Positions 1-6,300 are shown, counted from the stretch's first letter. The stretch is DNA of 17,237 nt from Chloroflexota bacterium (GCA_021813085.1 JAKAMA010000006.1:1-17237), one strand, 5' to 3'. Notes: generated from the sequence alone by a model not told the origin. Made by a program: numbers and translations.

Positions 1-877
1 CGGGCGGCGCCGATTCGAGGGCGCGCGCCATGAGCGCGGGGGCGGTGGCGGTACCGGCGCCTGCGCCGGCGCGCGCTAAAGGCCAGCGGCTGACGAGCGC
101 GCGCCACACGTCGCCCTTGAGCACGAACGGCGCCGGGACGGGCACGAAGCCGCGGAGCACGTCCGACGGCGGCGCGGGCAGCGCCCGGGCTGCGCGGCAG
201 GTGGCGCAGGCCGCGGCGTGCGCGTCGACGGCAGCGCGGACGGCGTCCGTGTACGGCGGGAATCCCGTTTCGACGAGGAGGCGGCGCAGGGGCTCGCAGT
301 CCTTGCCGCCGCGCCGCGCGAGCACGTACGTCTGCATCGCCTCGTCGGCGGCGCGACGCAGCCGATCGAGCGTCGCTGCGGTGCTGCCCCGGGGCACGCC
401 GAGGATGGGCGCGAGTGCGGCCGCATCGAGCCCCTGCCGGACGTGCAGGTCGAGCGCGGCGTAGTCGCGCGCGCCGAGCGTGGTGGCGGCATCCCAGACG
501 AGGCAGGCCAGCTCATGGTCACCACGGGCGAGTGCCGGGTCGCTCAGGCGGCACGGGTCGGGCACGTCGAAGGCGCCGAACGCCTCCTCGTGCAGCGCCT
601 GCGGGCCGCGCTTCGTCGCGGCGGCGTCGGCGTGTGCGATGCCGTCGCGGGCGGCGGTGAGCAGGAGCCAGGAGGCGAAGTCGCCCTGGGCGCTGATGCG
701 CGGGAGCGCGGGCACGGCCTCCTCGAACGCGCGGCGTGTCACGGCGCCGGCCGCGTCGACGTCGCGGAGGAGCCGCCATGCGAAGTCGTAGACGCGGTTG
801 AAGGACGCGTCGTAGATCTGGCCGAAGCTGTCGAGGTCGCCGCCGGCAGCCCGGGCGACGAGGAGCGCGGTATCCAT
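1..877 (-). CDS. ECF-like sigma factor fused to zinc anti-sigma (ZAS) motif, partial
   Basis: This open frame starts at ATG 877 and runs off the left edge, giving 292 visible residues. The start has a GGAG ribosome site (884-887) 6 nt upstream. Residues about 14-57 resemble sigma region 2, with the pattern DxFxxIYDxxxxxVYxxAxRLLxDxxxA. Residues about 134-181 look like the region 4 helix-turn-helix (LGARDYAALDLHVRQGL, then LGVPRGSTAATLDRLRR). After the sigma part comes Cys194, 25 residues, His220-x3-Cys224-x2-Cys227. That spacing matches zinc-binding anti-sigma (zf-HC2/RsrA-like) domains. Sigma factors direct RNA polymerase to promoters, and ZAS domains bind and inhibit them, so the fusion suggests built-in control; this is inference. 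The C-terminus, which could hold a membrane or sensory domain, is missing. Region 2 is divergent, so promoter-binding activity is uncertain. Long plus-strand frames here are composition shadows. Confidence 0.72.
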   Translation of the reverse strand, partial: MDTALLVARAAGGDLDSFGQIYDASFNRVYDFAWRLLRDVDAAGAVTRRAFEEAVPALPRISAQGDFASWLLLTAARDGIAHADAAATKRGPQALHEEAFGAFDVPDPCRLSDPALARGDHELACLVWDAATTLGARDYAALDLHVRQGLDAAALAPILGVPRGSTAATLDRLRRAADEAMQTYVLARRGGKDCEPLRRLLVETGFPPYTDAVRAAVDAHAAACATCRAARALPAPPSDVLRGFVPVPAPFVLKGDVWRALVSRWPLARAGAGAGTATAPALMARALESAPP

Positions 878-934
878 GCGAGGCTCCGGAAGGGTATCCG
901 CGGGCGCCGGCGGGCGGCTGTCGGACGCGCACCG

Positions 935-940
935 AAGATA
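935..940 (-). promoter_or_regulatory. candidate -10 box of the sigma-like gene
   Basis: Read on the minus strand this is TATCTT preceded by TGC, an extended -10 form, lying 57 bp before the ATG at 877. No good -35 hexamer is seen 17 bp upstream, so the call rests on the -10 alone. Confidence 0.35.
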
Positions 941-1088
941 GCACAGGGCCGGATGCGGTGCGAACGACGATGTCCACCAGGTGGCCATCGGTGGTCGGTA
1001 GCACATCGCATGCGTTCTGGCGGCCCCGCTGGAGGCGGTGCACTCCTGACGGGCTCCCGCCAATTCCGCAAGTTTGTTCGGTTTCCCC

Positions 1089-1117
1089 TTGACATCACAG
1101 CACGTCTGTTCTATGGT
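1089..1117 (+). promoter_or_regulatory. strong sigma-70 promoter with flanking direct repeats
   Basis: A perfect TTGACA (1089-1094) lies exactly 17 bp from TATGGT (1112-1117), which predicts a transcript start near 1124. The heptamer TGTTCTA occurs at 1107-1113, overlapping the -10, and again at 1123-1129, over the predicted start. That spacing (16 bp, about one and a half helical turns) could form a repressor site. The promoter reads into the small membrane-peptide gene at 1148. Confidence 0.75.
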
Positions 1118-1147
1118 ACGGATGTTCTAGCAACGGAGGCCGCAACC

Positions 1148-1267
1148 ATGCAGTTCGCCCTTTCGATGACCATGGTCGTGCTCGTGTCCAGCGCCGTGCT
1201 GCTGTACCAGTTCTGGTCCGGCGCGCTCGCCGCCGGCGACGACGGCGAGCAGCCGCACCGGCGCTGA
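1148..1267 (+). CDS. 39-residue single-pass membrane peptide, unknown function
   Basis: This ORF encodes 39 residues from ATG 1148 to TGA. A GGAGG Shine-Dalgarno (1135-1139) sits 8 nt before the ATG and a consensus-like promoter lies at 1089-1117. Residues about 3-26 form one hydrophobic segment rich in Val, Leu, Ser and Met, containing a YQFW patch. The last dozen residues are polar (AAGDDGEQPHRR). A 14-bp hairpin follows at 1299-1336, so the peptide appears to have its own promoter, ribosome site and terminator. That independence argues for a real gene despite the length. Function is not recognisable. Small membrane peptides of this size include division inhibitors, type I toxins and subunits of membrane complexes, and nothing here decides between them. 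Confidence 0.62.
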   Translation: MQFALSMTMVVLVSSAVLLYQFWSGALAAGDDGEQPHRR

Positions 1268-1298
1268 GGACGGCACCCGGCGCCGCACCCTCCCTCGT

Positions 1299-1336
1299 GA
1301 ACGGCCGCTCCCACGTCCTGCCGGGAGCGGCCGTTC
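1299..1336 (+). terminator. hairpin terminator of the small membrane-peptide gene
   Basis: A perfect 14-bp inverted repeat (GAACGGCCGCTCCC at 1299-1312 and GGGAGCGGCCGTTC at 1323-1336) encloses a 10-nt loop. It lies 31 bp after the stop codon. No T-run follows, which is common for GC-rich genomes but leaves intrinsic termination unproven. Confidence 0.6.
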
Positions 1337-1491
1337 GCCATCTCGCGCGGCGGCGGCCGCCCCTTCGCGCCTGACGCGCCCGCGACCGCCCGGCCACTGG
1401 GAGGTACATTACGCGAGTTCCGAGATACGAGGTGGACGGTGGAGGCGCGGAGGCGATGCGTCGAGGGAATGTATCCGGGGCGGTCGGCGAG

Positions 1492-1700
1492 CAACCCCGC
1501 GCGGGCTGAAGGCCCGCGCTCCGGGTGCACGGGTCAACCCCGCGCGGGCTGAAGGCCCGCGCTCCGGGTGCACGGGTCAACCCCGCGCGGGCTGAAGGCC
1601 CGCGCTCCGGGTGCACGGGTCAACCCCGCGCGGGCTGAAGGCCCGCGCTCCGAGTGCACGGGGCAACCCCGCGCGGGCTGAAGGCCCGCGCTCCGAGTGC
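1492..1700. repeat. tandem array, 4.9 copies of a 43-bp palindrome-bearing unit
   Basis: Copies start at 1492, 1535, 1578, 1621 and 1664, an exact 43-bp period. The last copy is 37 bp long. Copies 1-3 are identical; copies 4 and 5 differ at a few positions in the tail (CCGAGTGC instead of CCGGGTGC). Each unit carries a palindrome with arms GCGCGGGC and GCCCGCGC around TGAAG (copy 1: 1499-1519). There are no unique spacers, so it is not CRISPR. The array fills the gap between the small membrane-peptide unit and the DUF1786 gene. The rest of this 495-bp gap, 1337-1491, shows nothing recognisable. Confidence 0.95.
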
Positions 1701-1750
1701 GGGGTGACGTTTCATCGGCAGGCGTGGCGCGTAGCGCCATGATGAACTGC

Positions 1751-1756
1751 TACGCT
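1751..1756 (+). promoter_or_regulatory. -10 box for a leaderless DUF1786 mRNA
   Basis: TACGCT lies 6 nt before the ATG at 1763, which would put the transcript start on the A of the start codon. No Shine-Dalgarno precedes that ATG. No convincing -35 is visible. Confidence 0.4.
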
Positions 1757-1762
1757 GGACGC

Positions 1763-2872
1763 ATGCGGATCCTCGCGCTCGACATGGGCACAGGCACGCA
1801 GGACATCCTGCTCTTCGACTCGACGCAGCCGGTCGAGAACAGCGTCAAGATGGTGCTGCCCAGCGCCACGCAGGTCGCGGCGGGACGCATCCGCCGGGCG
1901 ACCGCGGCCGGGCGGGCACTGCTGCTGACGGGCGTGATCCAGGGCGGCGGGCCGTGCGCCTGGGCGCTCGAGGAGCACCTCAAGGCGGGCGGCACGGCCT
2001 ACGCCACGGCCGAGGCGGCGAAGACCTTCGACGACGACCTCGCACAGGTCGAGCGGATGGGGGTGCGCGTCGTCAGCGACGACGAGGCACGCGCGCTCGG
2101 GGATGTCGAGCGCGTCGAGCTGCGCGACCTCGACCTCGGCGCGATCCGGGCGGCACTGGCGGCGTTCGACGTGTCGCCGCGCTTCGACGGCATCGCGCTC
2201 GGCTGCCTGGACCACGGGGCGGCGCCGCCGGGCTACTCGGACCGCCTGTTCCGCTTCGAGCACCTGCGGCGGGTCGTCGAGGCGCGCAACGACCTGCTGG
2301 CGTTCGCCTACCTGCCGGACGCGCTGCCGGCGTACCTGACACGCGCGCGGGCCATGGTCGCGACCGCGCGCCGGCAGGACGGGGAGACGCCCATCGCGTT
2401 CCTCGACACGGGCGCGGCGGCGGCGCTGGGCGCGCTGCAGGACCCGACGGTCGGCTCCGCGGACGAGCAGATGGTGCTCAACCTGGGCAACATGCACGCG
2501 CTGGCGTTCCATCTGCGGGGCACGCGCGTGATCAGCCTGTACGAGCACCACACGGGCGAGGTGACGCGCGCGCAGCTCGAGGACTTCACGACGCGCCTGC
2601 TGGCGGGCACGCTGCCGCACGAGGACGTGTTCAACAGCAAGGGCCACGGCGTGTTCTACGCCGGCGGCCGGGCGGCCCGCGCCGACGGCGCGACGCCGAT
2701 CGTCGCGGTCACCGGCCCGCAGCGCGGCAAGCTGCGCGGCAGCGCGCTGCGCCCGTACTTCGCGACACCGCACGGCGACATGATGATCAGCGGCTGCTTC
2801 GGGCTGCTGCGCGCCTTCGGCGAGGCGTATCCGGAGCATCGCGACGAGATCGAGCGCGCGCTGACCTCCTGA
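1763..2872 (+). CDS. DUF1786 family protein (ASKHA/actin-like ATPase fold, function unknown)
   Basis: The protein has 369 residues. It opens with ILALDMGTGTQDILLFD (residues 3-19), the hallmark of the DUF1786 family, resembling the phosphate-1 loop of acetate/sugar kinase and actin-like ATPases. Other glycine-rich motifs are FLDTGAAAALGAL (Asp215 region) and NLGNMHALAF (about 240-249), followed by a C-terminal DMMISGCFGLLRA segment. Some database entries label the family a putative pyruvate formate-lyase activating enzyme, but no CxxxCxxC radical-SAM motif is seen, so I do not support that name. The frame is open 66 nt further upstream, but the start at 1763 matches the family N-terminus and the -10 box at 1751-1756. 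The next gene, an O-methyltransferase, starts 71 bp downstream from its own promoter. No substrate can be inferred. Confidence 0.85.
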   Translation: MRILALDMGTGTQDILLFDSTQPVENSVKMVLPSATQVAAGRIRRATAAGRALLLTGVIQGGGPCAWALEEHLKAGGTAYATAEAAKTFDDDLAQVERMGVRVVSDDEARALGDVERVELRDLDLGAIRAALAAFDVSPRFDGIALGCLDHGAAPPGYSDRLFRFEHLRRVVEARNDLLAFAYLPDALPAYLTRARAMVATARRQDGETPIAFLDTGAAAALGALQDPTVGSADEQMVLNLGNMHALAFHLRGTRVISLYEHHTGEVTRAQLEDFTTRLLAGTLPHEDVFNSKGHGVFYAGGRAARADGATPIVAVTGPQRGKLRGSALRPYFATPHGDMMISGCFGLLRAFGEAYPEHRDEIERALTS

Positions 2873-2907
2873 CGGCCGCGCGCGCACGGCGGGGCGGCGG
2901 GGGCTGC

Positions 2908-2938
2908 TTGACACGCGGCCACCGCCATCTGCGATAAT
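2908..2938 (+). promoter_or_regulatory. promoter of the O-methyltransferase gene (leaderless type)
   Basis: A perfect TTGACA (2908-2913) and GATAAT (2933-2938) are separated by 19 bp, slightly longer than ideal. The -10 ends 5 nt before the ATG at 2944, so the transcript would begin at or next to the start codon with no room for a ribosome site. Confidence 0.7.
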
Positions 2939-2943
2939 CGCGC

Positions 2944-3951
2944 ATGGCAGCAGAGCCCAGCGGCGAGCTGATGCGCCTGGTCAACGGCTACCAGGTCTCG
3001 CAGGCCGTCCACGTCGCCGCGACGCTGGGCGTCGCCGACCTTCTGACGGACGGGCCGCGCACGAGCGACGAGCTGGCGGCCGCGACGGGCACGCAGCCGC
3101 GCGCCCTGTACCGGCTGCTGCGCGCGCTCGCGGCGCTCGGCGTCTTGCACGAGGCCGAGGGGCAGCGGTTCACGCTGACACCGATGGGTGCGGGACTGCG
3201 GTCGGACGCGGCGGAACCGGCGGGTCCGTGGGCGGCGTTCATCGGCACGCCGGCGCACTGGCAGGCGTGGGGCGACCTGCTCCACAGCGTACGGACGGGC
3301 GAGAGCGCCTTCCGCCATGTGCACGGGACGGACCCGTGGACGCATCGCGCGCAGCGGCCGGCGGAGAGCGCGGTCTTCGACCGGGCGATGACAGGGCTCT
3401 CGCGCCGGGCGGCCGACGCCGTGATCGCGGCGTACGACTTCGGCCGCTTCCGCCGCATCGTCGATGTCGGCGGCGGGCAGGGCGCGCTGCTGGCGGCGGT
3501 GCTCGCGGCGCACCCGGCCGCCCGGGGCGTGCTCTTCGACCAGCCGCACGTCGTCTCCGGGGCAGCAGACGTGTTGCGCGCGGCAGGCGTCGACGCGCGC
3601 TGCGAGGTGGTGGCGGGGAGCTTCTTCGATGCCGTCCCCGAGGCTGGCGACGCCTACATGCTCAAGTCCATCCTGCACGACTGGGACGACGATGCCGCGA
3701 CGGCGATCCTGCGGAGCTGCCGCCGCGCGATGGCGCGCGGGGGCGCGCTGATCGTGATCGAGCGCGTGATCGCGCCGCCGAACGAGGCCCCCGAGACGAA
3801 GCTCTCCGACCTGAACATGCTCGTGAATCTCGGCAGCCAGGAACGCACCCGCGATGAGTTCGCGCAGCTCTTCGCCACGGCCGGGTTCCGGCTGGCGGAC
3901 GTGACCGCGACGGGAGGTGTCGTCAGCGTCATCGAGGGCGCGCCGGCGTAA
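2944..3951 (+). CDS. SAM-dependent O-methyltransferase, family 2 type
   Basis: This 335-residue protein matches the layout of the plant/bacterial family 2 O-methyltransferases. An N-terminal winged-helix dimerisation domain (about residues 10-85) contains QAVHVAATLGVADLL and RALYRLLRALAALGVL. The Rossmann SAM-binding domain follows, with motif I VDVGGGQG at 173-180, the acidic LFDQP at 197-201, and KSILHDWDDD at 241-250, where His245 is the usual catalytic base. These enzymes methylate hydroxyl groups of aromatic or polyketide-like small molecules in the cytoplasm; the substrate cannot be read from sequence. It has its own promoter and is probably monocistronic. No biosynthetic cluster surrounds it. 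Length is normal for the family and no key residue is missing. Confidence 0.88.
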   Translation: MAAEPSGELMRLVNGYQVSQAVHVAATLGVADLLTDGPRTSDELAAATGTQPRALYRLLRALAALGVLHEAEGQRFTLTPMGAGLRSDAAEPAGPWAAFIGTPAHWQAWGDLLHSVRTGESAFRHVHGTDPWTHRAQRPAESAVFDRAMTGLSRRAADAVIAAYDFGRFRRIVDVGGGQGALLAAVLAAHPAARGVLFDQPHVVSGAADVLRAAGVDARCEVVAGSFFDAVPEAGDAYMLKSILHDWDDDAATAILRSCRRAMARGGALIVIERVIAPPNEAPETKLSDLNMLVNLGSQERTRDEFAQLFATAGFRLADVTATGGVVSVIEGAPA

Positions 3952-4140
3952 GGTCTCCGGCCGCGACGTGAGGATGCGAGGGCGGGTGGCCGCGGGTGCC
4001 GGCGCCGCGAAAACCGGACGGCGGGACGACTTCGGCCCGAGGCGTGCGTTCGGCCCGGCGGGCATCTCCGCGCGCGCCGGTGTTGGAGGACGTGAGCGCG
4101 TCTAACGGCCTGTCGCGAAGCGGCATCATCGCGGCGGGGT

Positions 4141-4177
4141 TTGAGACATGAAGCCTGTGATGCTATCATGATGTCAC
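4141..4177 (+). promoter_or_regulatory. promoter/operator of the VapBC-hisJ operon
   Basis: TTGAGA (4141-4146) is 17 bp from TATCAT (4164-4169), a good sigma-70 pair. The -10 ends 9 nt before the ATG at 4179, with no Shine-Dalgarno. The -10 overlaps the 8-bp palindrome ATCATGAT (4165-4172) and sits between GTGA (4157-4160) and TCAC (4174-4177). TGATG also occurs twice, at 4158-4162 and 4169-4173. Such symmetry over a -10 fits autorepression by the ribbon-helix-helix antitoxin; this is inferred from how such pairs usually behave. Confidence 0.6.
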
Positions 4178-4178
4178 G

Positions 4179-4400
4179 ATGCGCACCACTATCTCGGTCC
4201 CGGAACAGGTGCTGAAACGTCTGCGTGTCATCGCAGCGGAGCGTGGCACGTCCATGGCGGCCCTCATCCGCGAGGCGCTAGAGGAAAAATCTGCAACCTG
4301 GCGGCCGCAGCCACGCAGCCTGGGCATTGGGGCGTCAGGGCATCGAGACACGGCCCGCCGCGCCGGAGAAGAGCGCCCCGAGCCCCGACCGTGGCGCTGA
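4179..4400 (+). CDS. vapB: ribbon-helix-helix (CopG-type) antitoxin, VapB-like
   Basis: This 73-residue protein begins MRTTISVPEQVLKRLRVIAAERGTS-type sequence, the beta-strand followed by two helices of a MetJ/Arc/CopG DNA-binding domain (residues 1-45). The tail (about 46-73) contains PRSLGIGASGHRDTARRAGEERPEPRPW, in line with the arginine/glycine-rich segment that antitoxins of this group lay over the PIN toxin active site. Its last 10 nt overlap the toxin gene, the usual coupled order of antitoxin then toxin. It probably binds its own promoter as a dimer, alone or with the toxin. Confidence 0.88.
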   Translation: MRTTISVPEQVLKRLRVIAAERGTSMAALIREALEEKSATWRPQPRSLGIGASGHRDTARRAGEERPEPRPWR

Positions 4401-4804
4401 TCCTCGACACCGGTCCACTCTACGCGTCGTTGGACCGCAGCGATGCCGATCATGCAGCCTGCCGGCAGCTCATTGAAGAGGCGAATGAGATCCTGGTCAT
4501 ACCGGCGCCCGTACTCGTCGAGGTGGATTACTGGATCCACGCACGCCTGCATGCCGGTGTGCTGGTAGCCGTGCTCGACGACATCGTGGCCGGCGCCTAC
4601 GTGGTCGAGGACCTGCGCCCTGCGGACTACGAGCGTGTCCGGGAGCTCTGCGACAGGTACGCAGACGCCGACGTCGGGTTCGTTGATGCTGCCGTGCTTG
4701 CCATTGTGGAACGGCTTGACGAACCGAAGCTGGCGACGCTCGATCAGCGCCACTTCCGGCTCCTTCGCCCCCGCCACGTCGACGCGCTGCGGCTCGTCCC
4801 ATGA
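4391..4804 (+). CDS. vapC: PIN-domain ribonuclease toxin, VapC-like
   Basis: This 137-residue protein starts at GTG 4391, inside the antitoxin gene. It has the complete acidic set of a PIN nuclease: Asp6 in LILDTGPLYA, Glu44 in PVLVEVDYW, Asp94 and Asp99 in ADADVGFVDAAV, and Asp118 in LATLDQRHF. VapC toxins cut structured RNAs such as tRNA or rRNA with Mg2+ or Mn2+ and are silenced by their antitoxin. Length is normal and the catalytic residues are intact, so it should be active. Its stop codon overlaps the start of the next gene (ATGA at 4801-4804). That links the toxin to two downstream non-toxin genes, which is unusual for a toxin-antitoxin pair. Confidence 0.88.
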   Translation: MALILDTGPLYASLDRSDADHAACRQLIEEANEILVIPAPVLVEVDYWIHARLHAGVLVAVLDDIVAGAYVVEDLRPADYERVRELCDRYADADVGFVDAAVLAIVERLDEPKLATLDQRHFRLLRPRHVDALRLVP

Positions 4805-5286
4805 AGGACGCGCGGCCGGCAGGGGCGCGGCCCCGGACGCAGCCACGGCCTGCCTCGCTGCGCGTGCGGGACTTCCTCGCGCTCGTGCACGAGGGCGTCG
4901 TCGCGCGGCTCGGCAAGCGGCTGGACGGGCTCGAGTCGCGCCAGCGGTTCAGCTTCGTGCAGTACTATCGCGGCACGCCAGACGTGCACTACGAGGTGTG
5001 GGCGCAGCGCAAGACGGCGCGGCTGGAGATCGGGCTGCACTTCGAGGGCGAACGCGACCGCAACTACGCGGCCGCGGAGGCGCTTGCGATGCGCGCACCG
5101 GACATCCAGGAGCGCGTCGGCCCGGAGTACGAGCTGGAGGAGTGGACGAAGTCGTGGACGCGCCTGCACCGCTCCTTCCCGGCGCCGTCGCTGACGCCGT
5201 CGCTGGCCGATGACGCCGCCGAGCGCGTCTGCGCGCTGATCCGCGGCATGGAGCCGATCATCGACCAGATGGAGCTGCGCCGGTGA
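4801..5286 (+). CDS. conserved hypothetical protein between VapC and HisJ
   Basis: This frame encodes 161 residues. The ATG overlaps the toxin stop by ATGA and its TGA overlaps the GTG of the phosphatase gene by GTGA, so it sits in the middle of a tightly coupled operon. The first 20 residues are basic and proline-rich. The body has FSFVQYYRGTPDVHYEVWAQ, ARLEIGLHFEGERDRN, an acidic stretch (YELEEWTKSW) and a C-terminal helix ending in MEPIIDQMELRR. There is no signal peptide or membrane segment. I do not recognise the family. The overlap with the histidinol-phosphatase gene suggests they are made together, but no function can be assigned. Confidence 0.8.
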   Translation: MKDARPAGARPRTQPRPASLRVRDFLALVHEGVVARLGKRLDGLESRQRFSFVQYYRGTPDVHYEVWAQRKTARLEIGLHFEGERDRNYAAAEALAMRAPDIQERVGPEYELEEWTKSWTRLHRSFPAPSLTPSLADDAAERVCALIRGMEPIIDQMELRR

Positions 5287-6140
5287 TCGACTGTCACACG
5301 CACTTGCAGCCGCACGGGCAGCAGCCGCCGATGACGCGCGAGCGGATCGAGCAGTACGTGGCGGTGGCGCGCGGGCGTGGCCTGACGCAGATCGCGTTCA
5401 CGGAGCACCTGTTCCGGTTTCGCGAGGCGTTCGACCTGCTGTACGGCTGGTGGGACGCCGACCCGGACCCCGCACTGGCGCACCTCGCCCGGCAATACTG
5501 GGAGGATCACGTCTCGGGGAGCGTGGCAGAGTACGTACGGACGATCGAAGCGGCGAAGCGCGACGGGCTGCCGGTGCTGCTCGGGCTCGAGATGGACTGG
5601 ATCCCGGGGCACGCCGGCGCGCTCGCCCGGTTCCTGGCGCCGTATGACTGGGACATCGTGCTCGGGTCGGTGCACTACATCGGCGCCTTCGGCTTCGACG
5701 ACGAGCAATTCGCCGCCGAGTGGGACCGGCGCGAGACCGCGGCGGTGTGGGCCGATTATGGCGCGCTCGTGCGCGACCTGGCGGAGAGCGGGCTCGTCGA
5801 TGCGCTGGCGCACCCTGACCTGCCGAAGGTGTTCGGGCACCGGCCGCGCGACGAGACGCCGCTCCACGACGCGATCCTCTCCGGGGCGGCCGTGCACGGG
5901 ACGGCGGTGGAGCTGAACAGCAACGGCCTGCGCAAGTGCGGCGAGATCTATCCGGCGCTGCCGCTGCTCGAGCGGGCGCGGCGGCTCGGCCTGCCGATCA
6001 CGCTGGCGTCGGACGCGCACACGCCGGAACGGGTCGGCGAGCACTTCGACCGGCTCGCCGGCTGGGCGCGCAGCGCGGGTTACGAGGAGGCGGTGGCGTT
6101 CATCGGGCGGAGGCGCCAGCCATACGCGCTGCCGGGGTAG
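5283..6140 (+). CDS. hisJ: PHP-domain histidinol-phosphatase, HisJ family
   Basis: The protein has 285 residues from GTG 5283, coupled by GTGA to the preceding gene. It carries the full set of PHP metal ligands: His5 and His7 in DCHTHLQPHG, His42 in FTEH, Glu103 in GLEMDW, His131 in GSVHY, His177 in AHPDLPK, and Asp244 with His246 in LASDAHTPERVG. HisJ-type enzymes use a trinuclear metal centre to remove phosphate from histidinol phosphate, the next-to-last stage of histidine synthesis, in the cytoplasm. The nearest relatives of this layout are Bacillus HisJ/HisK-like phosphatases; PHP proteins with other phosphoester substrates cannot be excluded. No other his gene is in the window. Two downstream palindromes may end the transcript. 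Confidence 0.85.
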   Translation: MIDCHTHLQPHGQQPPMTRERIEQYVAVARGRGLTQIAFTEHLFRFREAFDLLYGWWDADPDPALAHLARQYWEDHVSGSVAEYVRTIEAAKRDGLPVLLGLEMDWIPGHAGALARFLAPYDWDIVLGSVHYIGAFGFDDEQFAAEWDRRETAAVWADYGALVRDLAESGLVDALAHPDLPKVFGHRPRDETPLHDAILSGAAVHGTAVELNSNGLRKCGEIYPALPLLERARRLGLPITLASDAHTPERVGEHFDRLAGWARSAGYEEAVAFIGRRRQPYALPG

Positions 6141-6142
6141 CG

Positions 6143-6161
6143 GCGCCACGCGGGGTGGCGC
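6143..6161 (+). terminator. hairpin just after hisJ
   Basis: GCGCCAC (6143-6149) and GTGGCGC (6155-6161) form a perfect 7-bp stem with a 5-nt loop, starting 2 bp after the hisJ stop. There is no T-run, so its role as terminator is inferred from position. Confidence 0.45.
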
Positions 6162-6204
6162 TGCGTGCGCCGGCGTCCGGCGTCTCGGGCGCCGTGCGGG
6201 GGAC

Positions 6205-6218
6205 GGAGCTGAAGCTCC
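6205..6218. repeat. palindrome with CTGAAG core, short copy
   Basis: GGAGCT and AGCTCC arms flank GA, followed by TTCGCTACGG. The layout (palindrome, CTGAAG centre, YACGG tail) matches the neighbouring element at 6235-6261 although the arms differ. Confidence 0.75.
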
Positions 6219-6234
6219 TTCGCTACGGCGGGGC

Positions 6235-6261
6235 GGACAGGTCTGAAGACCTGTCCTTACG
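6235..6261. repeat. palindrome with CTGAAG core, long copy
   Basis: A perfect 10-bp stem, GGACAGGTCT (6235-6244) and AGACCTGTCC (6247-6256), surrounds GA and is followed by TTACG. It shares the CTGAAG centre with the element 17 bp upstream and with the 43-bp array at 1492-1700. It could also act as a bidirectional terminator. Confidence 0.8.
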
Positions 6262-6300
6262 GGGTGGCGCCGGATGCCCGGGCTGCTCCCGAGCGCGCCG

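Noticed and set aside
974..984. CCACC-A-GGTGG palindrome upstream of the sigma-like gene
   Set aside because: A single short GC-rich palindrome, easily found by chance here, not placed at a -10 or start site.
1107..1129. Canonical LexA (SOS) box upstream of the small membrane peptide
   Set aside because: The TGTTCTA copies are direct and spaced by 16 bp, matching neither the inverted Gram-positive box nor the closely spaced direct repeat of alphaproteobacteria; kept only as an unassigned operator candidate.
218..1267. 349-residue plus-strand frame over the sigma-like gene
   Set aside because: It is antisense to the sigma/ZAS gene and only its last 39 codons, behind a promoter and ribosome site, look real.
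1492..1700. CRISPR array
   Set aside because: The 43-bp units are contiguous with no unique spacers, and no cas gene is in the window.
2656..4065. 469-residue minus-strand frame opposite the methyltransferase
   Set aside because: The plus strand has a clear methyltransferase; the antisense product has no recognisable motif and biased Arg/Ala/Pro content typical of shadows.
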